Assembly: GCF_009725995.1 (NCBI RefSeq)
Contig: NZ_RCNS01000004.1
Span: 186,001-250,000 of the forward strand
Reading direction: 5' to 3'
Length of the DNA stretch: 64,000 nucleotides
Origin: Zobellia laminariae
GTDB lineage: Bacteria; Bacteroidota; Bacteroidia; Flavobacteriales; Flavobacteriaceae
Position numbers and translations under genes: made by a program. How positions within the stretch are numbered: the first letter of the stretch is position 1; each line of letters opens with the position of its first letter. Below, one piece after another: positions 57,638 through 64,000 of the stretch. Under the pieces are notes generated by a model. It ran no database searches and had not been told where the DNA came from. It saw only the letters and a list, made by a program, of their open reading frames with translations.

Positions 57638-58852
57638 ATGGAAAAAACCATTTTACATCTAGATTTGGATACATTTTATGTATCCGTAGAGCGGCTCATC
57701 AATAGTGATTTGGTGAACAAGCCTCTACTTGTTGGCGGACTTAGCGATAGGGGCGTAGTCGCTGCCTGTAGCTATGAAACCCGAGGGTATGGTGTGCATT
57801 CCGGTATGCCCATGAAAATGGCAAAAGAACTTTGCCCGGAAGCTATTGCAATAAGAGGTAATGCGGGAACCTATAGCAAACATTCAGACATTGTAACAGA
57901 GATTATACAAGAGCAGGTACCTCTTTTTGAAAAATCTAGTATAGATGAATTCTATGCAGATCTTTCTGGAATGGACCGCTTTTTTGGTTCTTATAAATAT
58001 GCTGCGGAGTTGCGCCAGCGTATTATTAGAGAAACGGGTTTGCCTATTTCTTTTGGGCTTTCGGCCAATAAAGTGGTGTCTAAGGTGGCCACAGGTGAAG
58101 CAAAACCTAGCAACCAGTTAAAAATAGATTACGGATTTGAGAAACCTTTCCTAGCACCTTTATCCATAAAGAAGATACCAATGGTAGGCGATAAAACCTA
58201 TCAGACCCTTCGGAACTTGGGGCTTCGTAAAATACATACTGTTCAAGAAATGCCCATAGAGGTTATGCGGAATGTACTAGGGAAAAATGGAGCGGTGATT
58301 TGGAAACGCGCCAACGGATTAGATAATACTCCGGTAATACCATTTTGTGAGCGGAAATCTATTTCTACGGAGCGTACGTTCGATAAGGACACTATAGATG
58401 TAACCATGCTACGGGGTATTCTCATTGCCATGACAGAAAATTTAGCCTACCAATTACGGCGGGGTGAAAAGCTTACAGCTTGCATTGCGGTAAAGATTAG
58501 ATACTCAGATTTTAATACCTATTCAAAACAGTTGCGTATACCCTATACCAGTGGAGACCATATTCTGATTCCTAAAATACTGGACCTGTTTAAAACACTA
58601 TATAACCGCAGGTTATTGGTGCGTTTAATCGGTATTCGCTTTAGCCATTTGGTAGGCGGAAATTACCAGATTAACCTTTTTGATGATACGGAAGAGGCGC
58701 TCAACTTATATGATGCCATGGATAGAATTAGGAATAGATATGGCGATAAAAGTGTCATTCGGGCTTCGGCTATGGGGGCACGTAGTATTGGTCGAATGCA
58801 GAATCCGTTTGATGGCCGTCCTCCGGTTGTACTGGCCCATAGGAAACAATAA
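57638..58852 (+). CDS. dinB: Y-family DNA polymerase (DNA polymerase IV)
   Basis: 404 residues. Error-prone translesion polymerase. Metal-binding residues are present: Asp9 in LHLDLDTFYVSVE and Asp103/Glu104 in SSIDEFYADLSG. The helix-hairpin-helix region (PLSIKKIPMVGDKTYQTLRNLGLRKIHTVQEMP) and the little-finger domain (ERTFDKDTIDVTMLRGILIAMTENLAYQLRRGEKLTACIAVKIRYSDF) follow. QINLF at 344-348 is a good sliding-clamp-binding motif. It is thus an active polymerase, not the inactive ImuB partner found beside dnaE2 in Proteobacteria. The dnaE2-like gene starts 79 bases downstream. Confidence 0.95.
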   Translation: MEKTILHLDLDTFYVSVERLINSDLVNKPLLVGGLSDRGVVAACSYETRGYGVHSGMPMKMAKELCPEAIAIRGNAGTYSKHSDIVTEIIQEQVPLFEKSSIDEFYADLSGMDRFFGSYKYAAELRQRIIRETGLPISFGLSANKVVSKVATGEAKPSNQLKIDYGFEKPFLAPLSIKKIPMVGDKTYQTLRNLGLRKIHTVQEMPIEVMRNVLGKNGAVIWKRANGLDNTPVIPFCERKSISTERTFDKDTIDVTMLRGILIAMTENLAYQLRRGEKLTACIAVKIRYSDFNTYSKQLRIPYTSGDHILIPKILDLFKTLYNRRLLVRLIGIRFSHLVGGNYQINLFDDTEEALNLYDAMDRIRNRYGDKSVIRASAMGARSIGRMQNPFDGRPPVVLAHRKQ

Positions 58853-58931
58853 TTATCTATTAGAATTCTAATAGTTTTTCAGCTTAAAGAATCGAATACC
58901 ATTTTTTTTTAACCATTAACCACAAACCAAT

Positions 58932-61900
58932 TTGTATTTAAACTGCCATACATATTACAGTCTGCGCTACGGTACTTTTTCAGAGACCGAACTCTTGCAT
59001 TTGGCACAGGCCAATCATGTAACACAGGTAGTTCTAACAGATATTAATAATACTTCTGCTGCGCTCAATTTTGTAAGAAAGGCTCCGGAATATAATGTCA
59101 GGCCTATATTGGGTCTAGATTTTAGAAATGGGGTTAACCAGTGTTTTGTTGGTATAGCTAGGAACAATGAAGGGTATCTGGAGCTCAATAATTTTCTGTC
59201 TAGGCATTTGCATGAAAAAAAGGAAATACCGGTGGCAGCTCCTAAGTTTGAACACGCTTATGTGGTATATCCTTTTGAAAAGGTAGTTGAGAACAACATG
59301 ACCATTTTTACCGAAAATGAATTTATTGGAATATCTATTTCTGATTTAAGGCGATTACCCTTTTCAAAAATATTGAATTTAAAGGATAAGCTGGTGGTTC
59401 AACAGCCGGTTACGTTTCGTAATAAAGCCGATTTTAATGCGCATAGGTTATTGCGGGCCATTGATAATAATTGTTTGCTGAGCAAATTAGATAAGACTGA
59501 AGAAGGCAATGAGGAAGAAAAAATGTTCCCGATTCAAAACCTAGCTACGGTCTTTTCTGAATATCCTTTTATTCTTGAGAATACAGAACGTTTAATGAAT
59601 GCCTGTTCTATTTCTTTTGATTTTTCAGAAAATAGACCTCCTCAAAATCAAGAAACTTATTTAGGCAGTAGTGAGGAAGATGAGGCCCTGTTGGAAAGGC
59701 TATGTGAAGAAGGTTTGCCCTACCGATATGAAACGGTTAATCAGGATATATTGGACCGTGTAAACAAAGAATTATCGCTTATCAAAAGCATGGGGTTTGT
59801 ATCCTACTTTTTACTTAATTGGGACATTGTCTCTCATGCCCGTAAACAGGGTTTTTTCTATGTAGGCCGTGGTAGTGGGGCTAACAGTATTGTGGCTTAT
59901 CTGCTTCGCATAACGGATGTGGATCCTATGGAACTCGATTTGTATTTTGAGAGATTCATCAATTTATATCGTGCCAATCCACCAGATTTTGATATCGATT
60001 TCTCTCATCGTGATCGGCCAGAAATGACCAAATATATTTTTGAGCGATTTAAAAATGTTGCTCTGTTGGGTACCTATGTGACCTTTAAAGAAAGAGGTGT
60101 TATTCGGGAATTGGGTAAAGTATTTGGTCTTCCAAAAAGTGAAATAGATTTGCTTTGTGAGGGCAGATTGGACCTTTCTAGGCTAGATGAGGTTTCGCAT
60201 TTGGTACTAAAGTATGGTCGTCTAATTAAGGATATGCCCAACTACCTGAGTATACATGCCGGAGGTATTTTAATCAGTGAAAAACCACTGCATTATTTCT
60301 CTGCTACGCATATGCCTCCCAAAGGGTTTCCGACCGTACAGTTTGATATGGTGATAGCTGAAGACGTAGGATTGTTCAAATTTGATATTCTAGGGCAGCG
60401 CGGGCTAGCCAAAATACGGGAGGCGTTAGATATTATAGCATATAACCAACCTGAAAAAGTAGATACGTTCGATATTCATGATATCAAAAAAATAAAGACT
60501 GATGAGTCGGTTAATACCTTGGTAAAGACTGCGCAATGTATGGGATGTTTTTATGTGGAATCTCCTGCCATGCGGATGCTTTTAAAGAAATTAGAGGTTG
60601 ATAATTACTTAGGGTTGGTAGCTGCCAGTTCTATTATTAGACCTGGGGTAGCCAAAAGCGGAATGATGCGCGAGTATATTTTAAGACATCGAAATCCGGG
60701 TAGGACAGAAGAAAAAGCACATCCTGTTTTGCTAAGCATTATGCCGGAGACGTATGGGGTTATGGTCTATCAAGAAGACGTTATAAAGGTGGCTCATCAT
60801 TTTGCCGATTTAGATTTGGGCGAAGCCGATGTACTACGTCGCGGAATGAGCGGAAAATTTAGGTCGCGAGAAGAGTTTCAGAAAGTAAAAGATAAGTTTA
60901 TAGACAACTGTAGAAGAAAGGGTGAGAGTGATGACGTTATTTTTGAGATATGGGAACAGATTGCAAGTTTTGCTGGCTATGCTTTTGCCAAAGGACATTC
61001 TGCTTCGTATGCCGTAGAAAGTTATCAGACGCTTTTTTTACGGGCATATTTTCCATTGGAATATATGGTGGCCGTACTCAACAATGGCGGCGGGTTTTAT
61101 CGTCCTGAATTTTATGTGCACGAGGTGCGTATGTTGGGTGGCACCGTACATCCGCCGTGCGTTAATAGAAGCCATTATGCAAATGCTATCTATGGAACGG
61201 ACGTTTTTATAGGCTTTGGTTTTTTACGGGAATTAGAAAGTAGGGTAGTGGAACGAATTTTAAAAGAACGCGCCAGCAACGGTTCTTTTTTATCGTTGGA
61301 AGATTTTTTGGATCGTGTGCTTATTTCTGTAGAACAGGTAGATGTCCTTATCCGTATAAATGCTTTTAGGTTTACGAATATCAATAAGCATGAACTGCTA
61401 TGGAAAGCTTATTTCTTTCTCAGTAAAGGAAAGAAAATAGACCACCCCAAATTATTTGCTCCTAAGCATCAAGATTTTAAAATTCCGGAATTGTATACCA
61501 CCCATTTGGAAATGGCTTTTACGCAATTAGAGCTATTGGGTTTTTGTTTGTGTAGTCCTTTTGAATTATTGATAGAGCCGCCCAAAAATAGTAGGGGCAG
61601 TAAAGACCTTGAAAAGCATCTTAACCGCCATATAGATATTTATGGGTATTTGGTGACGGTTAAAAATACAAGAACGCATACAGGAAAACCTATGTATTTT
61701 GCCACTTTAGTAGATCAACATGGGCAAGTTTTTGATACGGTTCTTTTTCCGCCAGTGGCCGCTAAATATAATTTTAGAGGAAAAGGTATTTATCGGTTTT
61801 ATGGTAAGGTGGTGAGCGAATTTGGTTTTTTAAGTATTGAAGTTATAAAAATGCAAAAGCAAGATTATGTCCAAGACCCAAGATATGCAGATATGAAAAC

Positions 61901-61958
61901 CAGCACAAAAGTGTTTGAGAACAAGAAAGCAGAAGCTAAAGCAAACCGAATTTCATAA
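58932..61958 (+). CDS. dnaE2: Error-prone DNA polymerase III alpha subunit (DnaE2-like)
   Basis: 1008 residues, shorter than replicative DnaE (about 1160-1500). The start is a TTG at 58932: it gives the family N-terminus MYLNCHTYYSLRYGTFSE and an in-frame stop lies 12 bases upstream with no ATG between. The PHP domain (1-200) is degenerate. The polymerase active site has GRGSGANSIVAYLLRITDVDP and the catalytic aspartates in PDFDIDF; GYAFAKGHSASYAVESYQT lies in the fingers. An OB-fold follows (about 900-1000, IDIYGYLVTVKNTRTHTGKPMYFATLVDQ). Together with the Y-family polymerase it forms a mutagenesis unit for damage tolerance. Confidence 0.93.
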   Translation: MYLNCHTYYSLRYGTFSETELLHLAQANHVTQVVLTDINNTSAALNFVRKAPEYNVRPILGLDFRNGVNQCFVGIARNNEGYLELNNFLSRHLHEKKEIPVAAPKFEHAYVVYPFEKVVENNMTIFTENEFIGISISDLRRLPFSKILNLKDKLVVQQPVTFRNKADFNAHRLLRAIDNNCLLSKLDKTEEGNEEEKMFPIQNLATVFSEYPFILENTERLMNACSISFDFSENRPPQNQETYLGSSEEDEALLERLCEEGLPYRYETVNQDILDRVNKELSLIKSMGFVSYFLLNWDIVSHARKQGFFYVGRGSGANSIVAYLLRITDVDPMELDLYFERFINLYRANPPDFDIDFSHRDRPEMTKYIFERFKNVALLGTYVTFKERGVIRELGKVFGLPKSEIDLLCEGRLDLSRLDEVSHLVLKYGRLIKDMPNYLSIHAGGILISEKPLHYFSATHMPPKGFPTVQFDMVIAEDVGLFKFDILGQRGLAKIREALDIIAYNQPEKVDTFDIHDIKKIKTDESVNTLVKTAQCMGCFYVESPAMRMLLKKLEVDNYLGLVAASSIIRPGVAKSGMMREYILRHRNPGRTEEKAHPVLLSIMPETYGVMVYQEDVIKVAHHFADLDLGEADVLRRGMSGKFRSREEFQKVKDKFIDNCRRKGESDDVIFEIWEQIASFAGYAFAKGHSASYAVESYQTLFLRAYFPLEYMVAVLNNGGGFYRPEFYVHEVRMLGGTVHPPCVNRSHYANAIYGTDVFIGFGFLRELESRVVERILKERASNGSFLSLEDFLDRVLISVEQVDVLIRINAFRFTNINKHELLWKAYFFLSKGKKIDHPKLFAPKHQDFKIPELYTTHLEMAFTQLELLGFCLCSPFELLIEPPKNSRGSKDLEKHLNRHIDIYGYLVTVKNTRTHTGKPMYFATLVDQHGQVFDTVLFPPVAAKYNFRGKGIYRFYGKVVSEFGFLSIEVIKMQKQDYVQDPRYADMKTSTKVFENKKAEAKANRIS

Positions 61959-61991
61959 ACTCCCGTAAAAAAAAAGTAAGTTGACTTTTAA

Positions 61992-62834
61992 TCATTCATT
62001 GTAATGAACGTACTTTTTGAGGGTGGCATCTTCACATATAAAAGCGAGGTCTTTGTTATAAGTATCCATGTAATCAGAATAAACTTCATCACAATTACTT
62101 TCGTTATAATGAACAATGATTACCAGTTTTCCAGCGGTTAAGAAGCTCTGTGCGCCTGAGGTGTCCCACCAGTTTTTTTCGGTATTGTAAGATTCATAGG
62201 TTACACCATCAAAATTTTCTGCATCCTCTACAAAGTTCTTCGCCATGCATTTCATACCTTTTTGATGTACATAATCACAGAGTTCTTGAAAGTAGGCAAT
62301 ACCTTCGGCTTTGGTGACTTCCAGCTCATAGGTTTCCCTAACATCATCATATAAGGCCCAATCCATATTATCAAATTCTACCCAATCAAAACCCCAATCG
62401 GCTATTTTGTCTATACGGGCCTTCATAACCTCTACGATTCCCGTTGTAGTAGCGTTTACAAAATATTCCCCGGGCCATTCGCCCCATTGTTTGGTAATTA
62501 GATAAGGCTGTAAATCGGCAAAATCATCTCTCCAGTCTTCGCCGGTACCAATACTTATATATGCCGCCAATTGATTTCCGTTGGCCTTTATTTTAGCAAC
62601 AGACGCTACTACGTCATCTTGAAAAGGGTCTAACAATACGTAAGCATTGCTCGCATTTAAAGCAATATAATCTACTTGATCGGGCTCATAATTTTCATTA
62701 TAAGCATGGTTGTAAACTGGTATGGCATCACTGGTTACTATTGGATCAGTAGTCTCTTCTTTTGTAACAGTATCATCTTCATCGTTACACGACACTTGTA
62801 AAAACGCAACTAGAAAGACTAATAAAATTCTCAT
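61992..62834 (-). CDS. GH114-like (endo-alpha-1,4-polygalactosaminidase-type) lipoprotein
   Basis: 280 residues. Lipid Cys16 in MRILLVFLVAFLQVSC followed by NDEDD, a surface-export type signal. The TIM-barrel-like core shows GH114/TM1410 features: VDYIALNASNAYVLLDPF, KIKANGNQLAAYISIGTGEDWRDD, WPGEYFVNATTTGIVEVMKARIDKIADWGFDWVEFDNMDWA and CDYVHQKGMKCMAKN. The Asp/Glu residues of WVEFDNMD are the probable catalytic acids. The characterised fungal relative cuts galactosaminogalactan; the substrate here is unknown. Not linked to another carbohydrate gene; convergent with dnaE2. Confidence 0.85.
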   Translation of the reverse strand: MRILLVFLVAFLQVSCNDEDDTVTKEETTDPIVTSDAIPVYNHAYNENYEPDQVDYIALNASNAYVLLDPFQDDVVASVAKIKANGNQLAAYISIGTGEDWRDDFADLQPYLITKQWGEWPGEYFVNATTTGIVEVMKARIDKIADWGFDWVEFDNMDWALYDDVRETYELEVTKAEGIAYFQELCDYVHQKGMKCMAKNFVEDAENFDGVTYESYNTEKNWWDTSGAQSFLTAGKLVIIVHYNESNCDEVYSDYMDTYNKDLAFICEDATLKKYVHYNE

Positions 62835-62902
62835 AATTATGTATTGAAATTGATGTAGCGTAACGGGTGAATTGTATAAAGATGAATAAACAGCTTTACT
62901 AT

Positions 62903-63307
62903 TTATTCCGATATTTTTTGTACTTCACCGTGTATAGTGCAAGATTGTTTAACCGTATTATATATGGTTCCGAACTTTTCAATGTTCTTTTTTAGTAAGT
63001 CAATATTTAAATTTTCGTCTTGACTATATACTTTTAGAACATAATTGATATTGTCCATTCTTGGAGGTTTCTCTAAACGCGTGGCTTTTACCAAAATTTC
63101 AGCATTGGTATATTCAAAATTCATCAAAATAGAAAAACGCTCCACGTTTTTAAGAATACAAGAAGAGAATGATCCTAAAAATAATTCGGCAGGGTTTGGT
63201 AGACTATCTGCCGTTTCTGGAGTGATTCCAAAACTAATTTCAGATTGTTTAATGTCTATTAAAGCACTAGCTTTTGAAGATGAACGTGATGCTATCGAAT
63301 ATTCCAT
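62903..63307 (-). CDS. OsmC/Ohr family protein
   Basis: 134 residues. The alpha-helix with the first redox cysteine reads PNPAELFLGSFSSCILKNVERFS and the second cysteine is in TVKQSCTIHGEV near the C-terminus. The pair is the peroxidatic/resolving set used by OsmC and Ohr to reduce organic hydroperoxides with lipoyl or thiol donors. The first motif resembles OsmC/YhfA rather than Ohr. It lies 16 bases after the acetyltransferase gene in the same direction, so they may be co-transcribed. Confidence 0.87.
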   Translation of the reverse strand: MEYSIASRSSSKASALIDIKQSEISFGITPETADSLPNPAELFLGSFSSCILKNVERFSILMNFEYTNAEILVKATRLEKPPRMDNINYVLKVYSQDENLNIDLLKKNIEKFGTIYNTVKQSCTIHGEVQKISE

Positions 63308-63323
63308 AACTTGAATATTAATG

Positions 63324-63836
63324 TTATTTAACTCCTTTCTTCAACTTAACCCAAAGGTAATCATCTATTATTTTATCATTTTTGAATGCTGCATTTTTTT
63401 TAATGCTTTCTAAAGTGAAATTATTCTTTTCCAGTACGCGCATAGAAGGCTTGTTAAACTCAAAAACGCCAGCTTCTATTCTTACAATATCAAAAGTATT
63501 GAAAGCATAATCGGTCATTAATGCTATGGCCTTCGTGGCAATTCCATTTCCCCAGAAAGGCTCACCTATAAAATATCCCATTTCGGCACTTAATCTAAAA
63601 ACATCTTTTTTGATGTCTATTCCTATTTCGCCAACAAAAATGCCTTTCCAGTAAATTAATTTTCTTTCCGCAGGAGTTTTTTTAAGTTGAATAGCTATAA
63701 ACTCTTCGGCATCCTTTAAAGTAAAAGGATTGGGAACTTTATCATAACCATTATCAAAAATAATGGGGTTGTTTCTGAATTCAGTAAACTGTTCGGTAAT
63801 ATCCGTTTGATAGTTTTTTAATTCTACCATAAACAT
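63324..63836 (-). CDS. GNAT family N-acetyltransferase (RimJ/RimL type)
   Basis: 170 residues. The acetyl-CoA site is GYFIGEPFWGNGIATKAIALMTDYAF, with the RimJ/RimL-like pattern GExFWGxGIAT, then RIEAGVFEFNKPSMRVLEKNNFTLES. Such enzymes acetylate protein N-termini, polyamines or antibiotics; the substrate is unknown. Two possible starts lie two codons apart (63836 or 63830). It sits between the amidase gene upstream (29 bases) and the OsmC gene downstream. Confidence 0.88.
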   Translation of the reverse strand: MFMVELKNYQTDITEQFTEFRNNPIIFDNGYDKVPNPFTLKDAEEFIAIQLKKTPAERKLIYWKGIFVGEIGIDIKKDVFRLSAEMGYFIGEPFWGNGIATKAIALMTDYAFNTFDIVRIEAGVFEFNKPSMRVLEKNNFTLESIKKNAAFKNDKIIDDYLWVKLKKGVK

Positions 63837-63864
63837 TGAATGTTTAAACTGACTTGCGTTTCAA

Positions 63865-64000
63865 CTAATCTAGTTTTCCATTAGTAGGTGCCTTTTGCAA
63901 GTTAGGTGTTTTTCTGTGTTTTGTTCCTTGTTCGTAAGAATATGCTAAGCCTATTAATATGGGTTCATCATACATTCTGCCCAAAAACTGAAGTCCGGCA
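63865..64000 (-). CDS. Amidase family protein, C-terminal fragment
   Basis: The last 44 codons of a leftward gene that enters from the right edge. The translation [20 protein letters not shown] followed by [15 protein letters not shown] is the typical C-terminus of amidase signature family enzymes (GatA, peptide amidases), where (P)AGLQ.(I/L)GR...E..L..LAYAYEQ is conserved. The Ser-Ser-Lys catalytic triad lies outside the window. Stop TAG at 63865-63867. Which amide it hydrolyses cannot be told from this piece. Confidence 0.82.
   Translation of the reverse strand, partial: AGLQFLGRMYDEPILIGLAYSYEQGTKHRKTPNLQKAPTNGKLD

Noticed and set aside
57638..58852. ImuB-type inactive Y-family protein beside dnaE2
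   Set aside because: The metal-binding Asp9, Asp103 and Glu104 are all present, so it is an active DinB-type polymerase.
1..64000. CRISPR arrays, insertion sequences, integrases or prophage genes
   Set aside because: No regularly spaced repeats, transposase, integrase or phage structural genes were recognised anywhere in the window.

Overview
The window is a low-GC chromosomal segment from a member of the Bacteroidota, most likely a marine Flavobacteriaceae of the Zobellia/Maribacter/Arenibacter type. This rests on SusC/SusD pairs with a hybrid two-component regulator, a type IX secretion C-terminal domain, flavobacterial families (DUF4286, NagX-like), the prs-rplY-pth gene order, TAnnTTTG-type promoter elements, and lipoproteins with acidic residues after the lipid cysteine. 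No insertion sequence, prophage, integrase or CRISPR array was seen.

Layout. 0-7.1 kb: a leftward TPR - DUF4286 - gamma-glutamylcyclotransferase-like - rsmA operon (rsmA cut by the left edge, TPR gene frame-disrupted), a small unknown gene, serS, a VOC protein, and an HTTM membrane protein next to ribF. 7.2-11.7 kb: a large secreted metalloprotease with a type IX tail and an overlapping lipoprotein gene. 11.7-14.3 kb: pth, rplY, prs and tRNA-Leu(CAA). 14.4-17.3 kb: a TetR regulator and an alpha/beta hydrolase that share an operator-like palindrome, then a HipA-like kinase/DUF3037 pair. 17.6-25.8 kb: a PAS histidine kinase, Crp/Fnr regulator, pirin, ACT-domain protein, gluconate-type permease, SGNH hydrolase, a secreted unknown and an MsbA-like ABC exporter. 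25.8-28.7 kb: ferredoxin, ferredoxin/thioredoxin-type reductase, NifU-type scaffold and Mrp/ApbC (iron-sulfur and electron transfer). 28.8-32.4 kb: an alkyltransferase-like protein, a LysE-family exporter, trmB and a PhoB/PhoR-like two-component system. 32.5-37.5 kb: a TonB-dependent receptor and an internally duplicated surface lipoprotein, diverging from the response regulator gene.

38.9-57.4 kb is a polysaccharide utilization locus (PUL): a hybrid two-component sensor/regulator, two consecutive SusC/SusD pairs, a DUF1735-type lipoprotein, a lipoprotein with four Ig-like modules and a C-terminal carbohydrate-binding-like module, and one GH5 endoglucanase. The pieces fit sensing, surface capture, cleavage and TonB-driven import of a beta-1,4-linked glucan or mannan. 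57.6-62 kb holds a catalytically intact Y-family polymerase followed by an error-prone DnaE. The right end carries a GH114-like lipoprotein, an OsmC protein, a GNAT acetyltransferase and the C-terminus of an amidase.

The observations most worth following are regulatory: an 11-bp-phased TAAC array in front of the TonB receptor beside the PhoB-like regulator; a 21-bp-phased direct repeat in front of the PUL; a shared TetR palindrome overlapping a leaderless promoter; a perfect 17-bp palindrome before the mutagenesis polymerases; and a nested stem-loop between the regulator and kinase genes. Also notable are the 310-residue tandem duplication with a 101-nt identical block and the TPR gene interrupted by what look like two compensating homopolymer indels.
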